DNA of 21,489 bases, from assembly GCA_900550815.1 (NCBI GenBank), contig URTW01000008.1:1-21489 (forward strand). Reading direction: 5' to 3'. Positions within the stretch are counted from its first letter, which is position 1. Each line of letters begins with the position of its first letter. This DNA comes from an uncultured Collinsella sp. Its GTDB lineage: Bacteria > Actinomycetota > Coriobacteriia > Coriobacteriales > Coriobacteriaceae. Positions 7,105 through 14,258 of the stretch are shown piece after piece. The notes beneath the pieces are model-generated. The model was not told the origin of the DNA. It worked only from the letters and a program-made list of their open reading frames with translations, and ran no database searches. Both the position numbers and the translations under genes were made by a program.

Positions 7105-7902
7105 CTAACGCTCCAAGATATCGCGAACGGCGTTTGCCGCCGTAACGGGACGATCGCGCAGACCGTTATGCGCGCCCGGGATCATCACAAGGGGGCAATC
7201 GAGATATTCGGCAGCCGCTCGCGTGCCAGCCTCGCGGGGCGTATCGACCGAAAGCTCGCCCAAAAACACAGCCAACACCGCCTTTGACGCGCGGGTGCGC
7301 TCCCAGTCGGGAGCATATGTCATATTTGTTCCGTATTCATTGGCCATAAAGCAACGACCATTGCGCAGGGCATGTTTGGCTTCCGCTTCGGTCGTCCCAG
7401 GAGCCTCGGGGTCCAAGTCGCCGAGAGCTCCCAAGAAAAGCCGGAGCGCCCTTGAAACCTTTCCAGCCGCAATCATATCGAGCAAAATCGGAGCTGCGCC
7501 CATGCCGACGCCTTCGGCCGACACAGCCGGCTCATGCAGAATCGCACGGGCGACGAGATGGGGTTCGGTGCGAAGAAGCTCCAGCGCCACCAACGTACCG
7601 GCGCTGTGCGCAAGCACATTTGTCGGAGCGCCAACGTGTTCGATCACGGCCTGCAGGTCGGCGGCCTGAGCGGCAAGATCATAGCTGCCGTCTGCCGCTT
7701 CGCTGCTGCCGCCACAGCCGCGGCGGTCGTAGGCAATTACGCGGTAGTTGCGGCTGAGCTCACAAGCGATGCCGTCGAAAAATGTGCCGTCGACACAAGC
7801 GCCGTGCACGCACACCAAAGCAGGAGTATCAGGCGACACATCCGGGCCGGCATATTCGCGACAGGCAATCGTGGTGCCCGCATTCTCGACCGTAAAATCC
7901 AT
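7105..7902 (-). CDS. Alpha/beta-hydrolase fold protein
   Basis: A 265-residue soluble alpha/beta hydrolase. Visible are the oxyanion HG motif (VCVHGACVDGTFFD, about 31-43), the RVIAYDRRGCGGS strand-turn (54-66) and the nucleophile elbow NVLAHSAGTL with Ser100, where Ala replaces the first glycine of G-x-S-x-G. A C-terminal catalytic histidine is seen in MIPGAHNGLRD (His245). An acidic residue near 216-220 (GELSVD) could complete the triad. Length and motifs match the general esterase/peroxidase-like hydrolases, whose substrates cannot be read from sequence. It is transcribed alone on the minus strand, divergent from the radical SAM gene. The ATG at 7902 has only GGGGGC as a weak ribosome binding site. 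Confidence 0.85.
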   Translation of the reverse strand: MDFTVENAGTTIACREYAGPDVSPDTPALVCVHGACVDGTFFDGIACELSRNYRVIAYDRRGCGGSSEAADGSYDLAAQAADLQAVIEHVGAPTNVLAHSAGTLVALELLRTEPHLVARAILHEPAVSAEGVGMGAAPILLDMIAAGKVSRALRLFLGALGDLDPEAPGTTEAEAKHALRNGRCFMANEYGTNMTYAPDWERTRASKAVLAVFLGELSVDTPREAGTRAAAEYLDCPLVMIPGAHNGLRDRPVTAANAVRDILER

Positions 7903-8127
7903 GTTGTGCCCCCATCATCAATGCCCATCCAGCTGCACGTCAGTACGGTTGGATGGACCCGCATTGCCTTACGACTTGTTAACAGATTAACTGTACCCGA
8001 CCCGAGGCTTTTCATGGCACGGCATCATGAGCGACGTGAAAAAACGAAACTTGTAAAGCAAGAGCCCGCACCTTGCTTTGGAGCCGATGCTATGCTTAGG
8101 CACAATTGTCTTGAGGAGCATATGCCT

Positions 8128-8904
8128 ATGTCTACGTTTTTGAATGACAGCCCCATCTTTGGGCCCGTTCGCAGCCGTCGCCTTGGTCTCTCGCTCGGCG
8201 TCAACATGATGCCGGCCAGCGGTAAAATCTGCACGTTCGACTGCATTTACTGCGAAAACGGCCTCAACGCCGAGCGCCCCTGCCATGAGCCGTACAACAC
8301 GGCCGCCGTGGTACTCGACGCGCTCGAGGCAAAGCTGCGCGAGATGGCAGCCGAGGGCGAGCTCCCCGATGTGATCACCTTCGCAGGCAACGGCGAGCCC
8401 ACCGCCGCACCGGAGTTTCCGCAGGCCATCGCCGGCGCCGTCGCGCTGCGCGACGAGCTTGCCCCAAACTCCAAAATCGCCGTGCTCTCCAACGGCACGC
8501 GCGCCGACCGCCCCGAGGTGCACGACGCGCTCATGATGGTCGACGACAACATTCTTAAGCTCGATACCGTCGACCCGGCGTTTATCCAGCTGCTCGACCA
8601 GCCTGTTGGCCCCTACGACGTCGGGCACCAGATTGAGACGTTCGCAAGCTTTGACGGTCACGTTATTATCCAGACAATCTTTTTGACCGGCGAGTATCAG
8701 GGCAAGCTCATCGACAACACCGGCGAGGAGTACGTTGCCCCCTGGCTCGCGGCGCTTGAGCGCATTCGCCCACAAGAAGCGACCATCTACACGGTGGCGC
8801 GCGAGACACCGATCGCCGGCCTTGCAAAAGCAGCGCCCGAGGTGCTCGACGCCATTGCCGCACGCGTGCGCGCCCTCGGCATTCCCTGCCAGGTGAGCTA
8901 CTAG
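8128..8904 (+). CDS. Radical SAM protein (COG0731-like)
   Basis: A 258-residue radical S-adenosylmethionine enzyme. The CxxxCxxC iron-sulfur motif is CTFDCIYC (Cys35, 39, 42), preceded by the family-typical SRRLGLSLGVNMMP. TFAGNGEPTAAPEFP (about 84-97) matches the GGE-like SAM-binding segment. These features place it with the COG0731 group, which includes wyosine-type tRNA-modifying enzymes, but many bacterial members are uncharacterised and no substrate is claimed. The frame is open far upstream without homology. The ATG at 8128 was chosen because GAGGAG (8113-8118) lies 9 nt before it, whereas the ATG at 8122 would leave only 3 nt. The neighbours do not point to a pathway. No clear intrinsic terminator follows, only the long hairpin at 8945. 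Confidence 0.87.
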   Translation: MSTFLNDSPIFGPVRSRRLGLSLGVNMMPASGKICTFDCIYCENGLNAERPCHEPYNTAAVVLDALEAKLREMAAEGELPDVITFAGNGEPTAAPEFPQAIAGAVALRDELAPNSKIAVLSNGTRADRPEVHDALMMVDDNILKLDTVDPAFIQLLDQPVGPYDVGHQIETFASFDGHVIIQTIFLTGEYQGKLIDNTGEEYVAPWLAALERIRPQEATIYTVARETPIAGLAKAAPEVLDAIAARVRALGIPCQVSY

Positions 8905-8944
8905 CAAAACCACGCAGCAGTCAGCGCCATCCACCCCGCCCCAT

Positions 8945-9013
8945 AAGTTGCGGTGATATAGTTCCTATTTATGCTGTTAAACCGCTTAAATCGGAACTAT
9001 ATCACCGCAACTT
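8945..9013. repeat. Long perfect hairpin element (21-bp arms)
   Basis: A 21-nt arm at 8945-8965 (AAGTTGCGGTGATATAG...) is perfectly inverted at 8993-9013 around a 27-nt AT-rich loop that itself contains ATTTA/TAAAT. Outside the arms, CCATAA and TTATGG extend the pairing across a 2-nt bulge. It lies between the radical SAM gene and the aminopeptidase gene, overlapping the likely upstream promoter region of the latter. Confidence 0.78.
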
Positions 9014-9033
9014 TTATGGACGCCTGGGTGGGC

Positions 9034-9039
9034 TATACT
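9034..9039 (+). promoter_or_regulatory. Candidate -10 element for the methionine aminopeptidase gene
   Basis: TATACT matches five of six -10 bases and lies 25 nt before the start codon. The -35 region, 17 nt upstream (TTTTAT at about 9012), is poor and falls within the right foot of the hairpin at 8945-9013, so the hairpin may affect this promoter. Confidence 0.35.
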
Positions 9040-9064
9040 AGCTGCGGATGAAAGGAAGTTAGCC

Positions 9065-9952
9065 ATGTTTGACAACGGACCCGTACCCGGCCGCAACGAC
9101 GCTTGCTGGTGCGGCAGCGGCAAAAAATATAAGAAATGTCACAGCGCCTTCGACGAGCGCCTCGAGCGCCTGTGGGAGGAGGGCTGGGAGGTTCTGCCCC
9201 GTACGCTCTACAAGACGCCCGCCGACATCGAGGGCATCAAGCGCTCGGCCGCCATCAACGTGGGCGTGCTCGACTACGTAGGCGAGCACATCGCCGCGGG
9301 CATGACCACCAACCAGATCGACCAGATGATCTACGACTACACCGTCGAGCACGGTGGCACGCCGGCCGACCTCAACTACGAGGGCTACCCCAAGAGCGTG
9401 TGCACCTCGATCAACGACGTGGTCTGTCACGGTATCCCCTGCGATACGGACGTGCTGCACGAGGGCGACATCATCAACGTCGACTGTTCCACGATCCTGG
9501 ACGGTTACTTTAGTGATTCGAGCCGTATGTTCTGCATCGGCGAGGTCTCGGCCGAGCGCCAGCGCCTAGTCGACGTCACCCGCGCCAGTGTGGAGGCGGG
9601 CCTGGCTGCCGTCAAGCCGTGGCTACCGCTGTCCGTCATGGCCGAGGCCGTGCAAAAGACGGTCGAGGACGCCGGTTTTAGCGTGGTGCGCGAGTACGGC
9701 GGACACGGCATCGGTAAGGAGTTCCACGAGGACCCGTTTGTGGGCTTTACCACCGAGGCGCCCGATGTGGACACCATCATGGCCCCGGGCATGGTCTTTA
9801 CCATTGAGCCCATGGTCAATGCCGGAGCGCCCGACATCAAGATCAGCAAGGGCGATGGCTGGTGCGTGCGCACCAAGGACGGCAGCGATTCGGCCCAGTG
9901 CGAGGTACAGCTCGTGGTGACCGAGGACGGTTACGAGCTGCTGAGCTGGTAG
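9065..9952 (+). CDS. map: Type I methionine aminopeptidase with N-terminal SEC-C motif
   Basis: A 295-residue metalloenzyme that removes the initiator methionine from nascent proteins in the cytosol. Residues 10-26 are a SEC-C zinc motif (RNDACWCGSGKKYKKCH), as in SecA C-termini and some bacterial MetAPs, thought to help ribosome or SecB-like docking. The pita-bread domain follows with all metal ligands: His122 (VCHGIP, substrate binding), Asp140 (NVDCS), Asp151 (FSDSSRMF), His214 (GGHGIGKEFHEDP), Glu248 (TIEPM) and Glu280 (QCEVQLVVTEDG). Position 279 is Cys, where Phe is common. AAAGGAAG lies 6 nt before the ATG. The gene stands alone, ending in a strong terminator. Other map copies may exist elsewhere in the genome. 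Confidence 0.93.
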   Translation: MFDNGPVPGRNDACWCGSGKKYKKCHSAFDERLERLWEEGWEVLPRTLYKTPADIEGIKRSAAINVGVLDYVGEHIAAGMTTNQIDQMIYDYTVEHGGTPADLNYEGYPKSVCTSINDVVCHGIPCDTDVLHEGDIINVDCSTILDGYFSDSSRMFCIGEVSAERQRLVDVTRASVEAGLAAVKPWLPLSVMAEAVQKTVEDAGFSVVREYGGHGIGKEFHEDPFVGFTTEAPDVDTIMAPGMVFTIEPMVNAGAPDIKISKGDGWCVRTKDGSDSAQCEVQLVVTEDGYELLSW

Positions 9953-9961
9953 CTGTAGATG

Positions 9962-10005
9962 CGCCGGATGCTGACGGGCACGCTCGTCTTGCATCCGGCG
10001 TTTTT
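9962..10005 (+). terminator. Strong intrinsic terminator after map
   Basis: CGCCGGATGC (9962-9971) is perfectly inverted as GCATCCGGCG (9991-10000) around a 19-nt loop, followed at once by TTTTT and more AT bases. It lies 9 nt after the stop codon. Confidence 0.88.
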
Positions 10006-10027
10006 ATTTGAACGTTTTGCCTGATAA

Positions 10028-10064
10028 AACCTGCCAATAATAAACCTGTCCCTTTTTGGCAGGT
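10028..10064 (+). repeat. Upstream element, copy 1, with inverted ACCTGCCA/TGGCAGGT arms
   Basis: A 30-nt sequence (10028-10057, ending CCTGTCCCTTTTT) recurs on the minus strand at 19405-19433 with one base change and one missing base. In both places it points towards, and lies just before, a gene start. In this copy ACCTGCCA (10029-10036) is also perfectly inverted as TGGCAGGT (10057-10064), leaving a 20-nt spacer, like an operator. The downstream start codon is at 10084. Confidence 0.6.
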
Positions 10065-10083
10065 CGAGCGGAGAGGACTGCTT

Positions 10084-11019
10084 GTGAACATCCTGGTTTT
10101 GTTGCCCGTCAACGACCGCCATCGCGCAATTCTTGAGTCGAGCGCTCCGGGCGAGGACTTTATCTACACGAGCTCCGACGCCGCCACGCGCGAGCAGGTC
10201 GCCGATGCCGACGTGATCTTGGGCAACATCGACCCTGACATGCTCACGGCATGCGAGCATCTCCAGCTGTTGCAATTGCAGACCGCCGGCTATGACGATT
10301 ACCTGGCCGCCGGCACCGTGCCAGCCGACGCCAAACTGTCTTGCTCGGTGGGCGCCTACGGCCAGGCCGTAAGCGAGCACATGTTTGCCATGGCCCTTTC
10401 CATGATGAAGCGCCTGCCCGGCTATCACGATTTGCAGCGCGAGCATCGCTGGGAGGATTTGGGGCCGGTTACCTCGCTCAAAAACGCCAACGTACTGGTG
10501 CTGGGCGCGGGCGATATCGGCGGCCACTTCGCCACGCTCTGCCGCAGTATGGGTGCGCACGTCCGCGGCATCAAGCGCCATCCGCTCGTCTACCCCATTG
10601 TGTTTGAGGACATGGACGGCATGGACGCCCTGCCCGAGCGCCTGGCCGAGGCCGACGTCGTCGCATCCTTTATGCCCAGCACACCCGAGACCCGCGGCCT
10701 GGCGAACGCCGAGTTCTTCGCCGCGATGAAGCCGGGCGCCTTCTTTGCCAACGGCGGCCGCGGCGACCTTGTTGTTGCCGACGATCTGGTTGCCGCTCTT
10801 GAGTCCGGACATCTCGCCGGCGCCGCGGTCGACGTCACCGATCCCGAGCCGCTACCTGCGACAAGCCCCCTGTGGGATGCGCCCAACATGCTCATCACAC
10901 CGCACGTCTCCGGATGGTTCCACCTGGCCGCCACGCTCAATAACGTGGTCGACATCGCCGCGGAGAACCTGCGTCATCTGCAAGCCGGCGAGACTCTTCG
11001 CTGCTGGATCGAACATTAG
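10084..11019 (+). CDS. D-2-hydroxyacid dehydrogenase family protein
   Basis: A 311-residue NAD(P)-dependent oxidoreductase. The Rossmann motif is VLVLGAGDIGGHF (GxGxxG at 141-146), and the catalytic set characteristic of the family is present: Arg226 in NGGRGDLV, Glu255 in DPEPLP and His274 in ITPHVSGW. The N-terminal substrate domain contains LQTAGYDDY (65-73). The family interconverts 2-keto acids and D-2-hydroxyacids, such as phosphoglycerate, lactate, glyoxylate or isocaproate derivatives; the specific substrate is not deducible. The length suits the shorter glyoxylate/hydroxypyruvate-reductase-like branch without an ACT domain. Translation probably starts at GTG 10084, 6 nt after GGAGAGGA. 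The upstream repeat at 10028 may control it, and two hairpins follow the gene. Confidence 0.88.
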   Translation: MNILVLLPVNDRHRAILESSAPGEDFIYTSSDAATREQVADADVILGNIDPDMLTACEHLQLLQLQTAGYDDYLAAGTVPADAKLSCSVGAYGQAVSEHMFAMALSMMKRLPGYHDLQREHRWEDLGPVTSLKNANVLVLGAGDIGGHFATLCRSMGAHVRGIKRHPLVYPIVFEDMDGMDALPERLAEADVVASFMPSTPETRGLANAEFFAAMKPGAFFANGGRGDLVVADDLVAALESGHLAGAAVDVTDPEPLPATSPLWDAPNMLITPHVSGWFHLAATLNNVVDIAAENLRHLQAGETLRCWIEH

Positions 11020-11023
11020 GGTT

Positions 11024-11045
11024 CCGCCGTTCTAACGAACGGCGG
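11024..11045 (+). other. Short perfect hairpin after the dehydrogenase gene
   Basis: CCGCCGTTC (11024-11032) and GAACGGCGG (11037-11045) pair perfectly across a 4-nt loop, 4 nt after the stop codon. No T-run follows. It may protect the 3' end or add to the terminator at 11091. Confidence 0.6.
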
Positions 11046-11090
11046 ACCGGTCGACGCTGCGCGCCGCCCAGAGCGACAATATGTCATTCA

Positions 11091-11131
11091 AAAGGCGAGG
11101 CATGACCAGAAGGTCAATGCCTCGCCTTTTT
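11091..11131 (+). terminator. Intrinsic terminator between convergent genes
   Basis: AAAGGCGAGGCATGACC (11091-11107) pairs with GGTCAATGCCTCGCCTTT (11111-11128) with a single bulged A, followed by TTTTT (11127-11131). The opposite strand ends in CCTTTTGAAT, so it may act in both directions, stopping the dehydrogenase from the left and the small gene after the M18 aminopeptidase from the right. Confidence 0.85.
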
Positions 11132-11300
11132 CATGCCAACCTGTTCGCTCTGGGCGTCGCTCGCTGACGTGTGCTCAACCTGCGGCGTTTCCTTTTTTGT
11201 GCAATGGGGTCAAGTCAGTTTGTGCCATGTCGTTGGCTCCGCCTGCAATACTCTTTTCAAAGTGATATCAGACACATATCTGGCATTTTCTATGCTTCGT

Positions 11301-11486
11301 TTATATGAACCAGCCCATCTCCTCGTCACCGCGCTCCGAATAGGCTCTGTGCTTGAGCTCTTCATAATTAGTTGGCCGCGTCTTGGACACGCTGATCCCT
11401 GACTCATGGCAAGCGATGACGACCAGTTGCGAGCCCTGGTCGACAAGTTCGGCGCTGCGCGCGGCCTTCATATCTTCGGCCTGCAT
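11301..11486 (-). CDS. Small hypothetical protein directly after the M18 aminopeptidase gene
   Basis: A 61-residue open frame whose ATG follows the TAA stop of the aminopeptidase gene without a gap (TAAATG), suggesting termination-reinitiation. Codons in the first half show strong G/C third positions like the neighbouring genes (GCC, CGC, AGC, GTC), which supports real coding; the second half is less biased. The product is soluble, charged and lacks a recognised domain (for example LVVIACHESGISVSK and ELKHRAYSERGDEEMGWF). It might be an intact small protein or the leftover part of a longer gene. The 170 bases beyond its stop, up to the terminator at 11131, hold no further gene that I can support. 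Confidence 0.45.
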   Translation of the reverse strand: MQAEDMKAARSAELVDQGSQLVVIACHESGISVSKTRPTNYEELKHRAYSERGDEEMGWFI

Positions 11487-12872
11487 TTAGAGCTCTACGC
11501 TTTCGGCTCCGTTGATGGTTAGGTTTCGCTCGTAGAAAGCCGTGAGGGCGCGGATGGCGTACATCACGTCGCGTACGCCGCCGGTCTCGTAGCTCGAGTG
11601 CATGGCCAGCTGCGGCAGGCCCACGTCCACGGCGTGCATGCTCGCCTGCATGTTCGACAGGTTGCCCAAGGTAGAACCGCCGGCCATATCGCTCTTGTTG
11701 GCGAAGGCCTGCGTGGGCACGTCGGCGTCATCGCAAATGGCCTGGAACACCGCGCGGCTAAAGGCGTCGGTGCAGTAGTGCTGGTTGGCAGCTTCCTTGA
11801 TGACGATACCGCCGTTGAGCACCACCTGGTTGCGGGCATCGCACTTCTCGGCGTGGTTGGGGTGCACGGCATGCGCGTTGTCGCAGCTCACGAGCATCGA
11901 TGCGGCAAGGGCGCGATGGTACGACTCGTCGTCAAAGCCCAGCGATCCGTTGATGCGGCGCAGTGCGTCGGCCAAGAAGGTCGACATGGCGCCCTGCTTG
12001 GTCTCGGAGCCAACCTCCTCGTTATCGAAGCAGCAGAAGACCGAAACGTCGTGCGCGTTCTCGGAACCCAAAAATGCCTGCAGCGAGGTGTAGGCACAGG
12101 CCAGGTCGTCGAGCTTGGACGTCGAGATAAACTCGTCGGCCCAGCCCCAAATGCGTGCATCCTGACGATTGACCAGGAACAGATCGCGGCCCAGGATCTG
12201 CTCGGGCTCAACGTCCAGCTCGTCGGCGATCAGAGCATCAAAATCGCCCTGCTTAAGCTCGCCGGCGCTGATGAGCGGGCACAGGTCGACGGCTCGGTTG
12301 GGCGCAAAGCCCTCGTTAACGCCGCGGTTCATGTGGATAGCAAGGCTAGGGATAATAGCGACCTCGCGCTCGGTGGCAAGCAGGCGGCTCTCAATACGGT
12401 CGCCTTCGCGCACCAGTACGCGGCCCGCGAGCGCCAGCGGGCGGTCGAACCAGGTGTAGTCGATCATGCCGCCGTATGCCTCGGTGTTCAGGCGCAGCGT
12501 CTCGCCCGCGCCGTCGAGCTCGGGCACGGCCTTGGCCTTAAGCGTCGGCGCATCGCTGTGCGCCGCCGTGAGCTGAAAATGATAGTCACCGGCGCCGCGG
12601 TCCTCGCCCCACGTCGCGGCCAGGTCCTCGCCCACCTTAAAGGCAACAACGCTCGAGGTGTTGCGCTGCGTGTAATAACGCCCGCCCGGCTCGATGTCCC
12701 ACGCCGCATTCTCGGGCAGGTAGGTAAAGCCCGCCTCGTCGAGCTCGGCCATAATGGTCGCCGCCGTATGGAACATGCTGGGGCATGCCTCGATAAAGTC
12801 GATAAGGTCGTTGGCGGCCTCGATATCATCGGCCGTCACATGCGCGCGCTCGGGCGTTTCCTGATCCGTCAT
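11487..12872 (-). CDS. M18 family zinc aminopeptidase (aspartyl aminopeptidase-like)
   Basis: A 461-residue cytosolic metallopeptidase that removes N-terminal residues, acidic ones in characterised relatives. Conserved M18 elements are visible: the opening helix LIDFIEACPSMFHT, TAAHSDAPTLK with zinc ligand His105, STSKLDDLACAY with Asp255/256, FDNEEVGSETKQGA with catalytic Glu285 and Glu286, VSCDNAHAVHPNH with Asp331, and LAMHSSYETGG with His425. The ATG at 12872 follows AAAGGGGAGAGC. An in-frame upstream ATG at 12983 also has a strong site (AAAAGGAG, 7 nt away) and would add 37 residues of no known domain; I prefer the shorter form, since it already carries the usual family N-terminus. A small gene follows at 11486 with no gap. 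Confidence 0.9.
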   Translation of the reverse strand: MTDQETPERAHVTADDIEAANDLIDFIEACPSMFHTAATIMAELDEAGFTYLPENAAWDIEPGGRYYTQRNTSSVVAFKVGEDLAATWGEDRGAGDYHFQLTAAHSDAPTLKAKAVPELDGAGETLRLNTEAYGGMIDYTWFDRPLALAGRVLVREGDRIESRLLATEREVAIIPSLAIHMNRGVNEGFAPNRAVDLCPLISAGELKQGDFDALIADELDVEPEQILGRDLFLVNRQDARIWGWADEFISTSKLDDLACAYTSLQAFLGSENAHDVSVFCCFDNEEVGSETKQGAMSTFLADALRRINGSLGFDDESYHRALAASMLVSCDNAHAVHPNHAEKCDARNQVVLNGGIVIKEAANQHYCTDAFSRAVFQAICDDADVPTQAFANKSDMAGGSTLGNLSNMQASMHAVDVGLPQLAMHSSYETGGVRDVMYAIRALTAFYERNLTINGAESVEL

Positions 12873-13033
12873 GCTCTCCCCTTTCGCTGGGTTGATGGTC
12901 CCTTCCAGCATACCCCGCCGCGCCAGCGCCGCACTCTTCATTCCGTGTTTAATCCCGCGCCGCTCGCCAAGTTGAGCCATCATGCCCACGCTCCTTTTGC
13001 GACAATTACGCTAACAGGACGAGAGGAGCCGTC

Positions 13034-14119
13034 ATGAAGCCACGTAACATTGCCATCGCCTGCGGTGTCGCGGGAGTCGCCGTCGGCCTTGCCGCTGCCA
13101 CCGGTATCGTTTATCACAAGCAAATCAAGTCCGCCGCGTCGCTCAAACGCTTGACCGGCTACGCGGATGGCTATGACCTGTACGCAATCGACATCGCCTA
13201 CGACTACGATCTTGATCGCATCATCGCCGCTGGCGTGCGCGACGACCAGGCCTACATCGATGCCGTGGTGGCGCAGGTGCTGCCCGGTGTGCCGATACAT
13301 GTCCAGGCGCCCCAGTTTGCCTGCAGCGCTTTTGTCGCCGTAGATGCCGAAGGCCGCGTGCGCACCGGTCGCAATTACGACTTTAAGGACGACACCTCGG
13401 CGCTGCTGGTGCGCAATCACCCACGCAACGGCTATGCCTCCATCGGGTTTGCTGCCCTTAACAACCTGGGCGATAACACTCCGTTTGACTCCGTCGGCGG
13501 ACGCGCCGCCGCACTCATGGGCCCGTTTGCCCAGCTCGACGGTGTTAACGAATGCGGCGTGTCCATTGCCGTACTCACTCTGGATTCCAAGCCCTGTGAC
13601 CAGGACACGCAACGCCCCGTCATCAATACCTCGCTCGCCATCCGTCTGGTGCTCGACCGTGCCGCCACCACGCAAGAAGCTGTCGACCTGCTTTCCGCCT
13701 ACGACATGCACGCCATGGCAGGACGCGATTACCACTTCTTTATCAACGACGCCGCCGGTGACGCGCGCGTAGTAGAGTGGGATCCGCGCGATCCGGACCG
13801 TGCTTTCAAAGCGACTCCTGTACGCCAGGTTACGAACTTCTACGCCTGCTATGGCGACGAAGTGCTGCCCAACCAAAAGAATGACGAGCTGGGCCATGGT
13901 AAAGAGCGCGCCGTCGCAATCGCCGATGTCCTTGACGCCCACGCCGGTGCCCAGGACGAGGCGGTCGCTTGGAAGGCCCTTCGCGCCGCAGCCCAAGAGC
14001 CCAATCCGGAAGACATCACCAGCAATACGCAATGGTCGGTCGTCTTTGACAATACCGAACCCGCCGCCGCTATTACGCTGCGCCGCCACTGGGGCAACGT
14101 CGATGCCTTTGCGCTGTAA
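13034..14119 (+). CDS. Membrane-anchored Ntn-hydrolase, linear amide C-N hydrolase/C45-like
   Basis: A 361-residue protein related to choloylglycine hydrolases, penicillin V acylases and C45 acyltransferases, which cleave linear amides using an N-terminal cysteine freed by autoprocessing. The likely nucleophile is Cys97 in PQFACSAFVA, followed by TGRNYDF (Arg113, Asp116) and DGVNECGVSIAVL (Asn172), the conserved Ntn pocket residues. The N-terminus has a hydrophobic segment (about 6-27) that could be an anchor or uncleaved signal, so the protein may work outside the membrane. About 96 residues precede the cysteine, far more than in bile salt hydrolases, where it is residue 2, and closer to the propeptide of isopenicillin acyltransferase-like enzymes. 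GAGAGGAG lies 5 nt before the ATG. Whether it acts on bile salts, N-acyl amino acids or beta-lactams is unknown. Confidence 0.82.
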   Translation: MKPRNIAIACGVAGVAVGLAAATGIVYHKQIKSAASLKRLTGYADGYDLYAIDIAYDYDLDRIIAAGVRDDQAYIDAVVAQVLPGVPIHVQAPQFACSAFVAVDAEGRVRTGRNYDFKDDTSALLVRNHPRNGYASIGFAALNNLGDNTPFDSVGGRAAALMGPFAQLDGVNECGVSIAVLTLDSKPCDQDTQRPVINTSLAIRLVLDRAATTQEAVDLLSAYDMHAMAGRDYHFFINDAAGDARVVEWDPRDPDRAFKATPVRQVTNFYACYGDEVLPNQKNDELGHGKERAVAIADVLDAHAGAQDEAVAWKALRAAAQEPNPEDITSNTQWSVVFDNTEPAAAITLRRHWGNVDAFAL

Positions 14120-14187
14120 GGAGCCAGGCCCGTCGACCTTACGTTCCCTGACGTTGCTTACATTTCCATACGCTTGAGCTAACACGT

Positions 14188-14220
14188 TTTACCCCCGTAT
14201 CAACAGTGTGCGGGGGTAAA
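14188..14220. other. Inverted repeat between the Ntn-hydrolase and phosphofructokinase genes
   Basis: TTTACCCCCG (14188-14197) is perfectly inverted at 14211-14220 around a 13-nt loop. No T-run follows on either strand, so it is a weak terminator at best. It lies 38 nt before the phosphofructokinase start and could instead be a leader hairpin. TATAAC at 14234 is a possible -10 without a convincing -35. Confidence 0.5.
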
Positions 14221-14258
14221 CTTATGCGCATGTTATAACTTGCCCGGAAGGATTCATC

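Noticed and set aside
7098..7113. GAGCG/CGCTC hairpin at the end of the hydrolase gene as terminator
   Set aside because: Five base pairs only and no T-run on the minus strand.
8055..8079. AAAGCAAG/CTTGCTTT inverted repeat upstream of the radical SAM gene as terminator or operator
   Set aside because: An 8-bp pair with a 9-nt loop, no T-run, no second copy and no clear promoter around it; too little support for a call.
7534..8127. Long N-terminal extension of the radical SAM protein
   Set aside because: This part runs antisense through the hydrolase gene and shows no homology; GAGGAG at 8113-8118 marks the true start.
11029..11040. GTTC-TAAC-GAAC resembling a LexA site
   Set aside because: The half-sites are in the wrong orientation (LexA needs GAAC-N4-GTTC), and it forms the tip of an RNA hairpin after a stop codon.
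11598..13037. 479-residue open frame antisense to the M18 aminopeptidase gene
   Set aside because: It mirrors the codon bias of the real gene on the other strand, has no recognisable motif, and the opposite strand carries a full set of M18 active-site motifs.
12980..14185. 401-residue minus-strand open frame opposite the Ntn-hydrolase gene
   Set aside because: High-GC shadow frame; the plus strand has the ribosome binding site and the conserved catalytic blocks.
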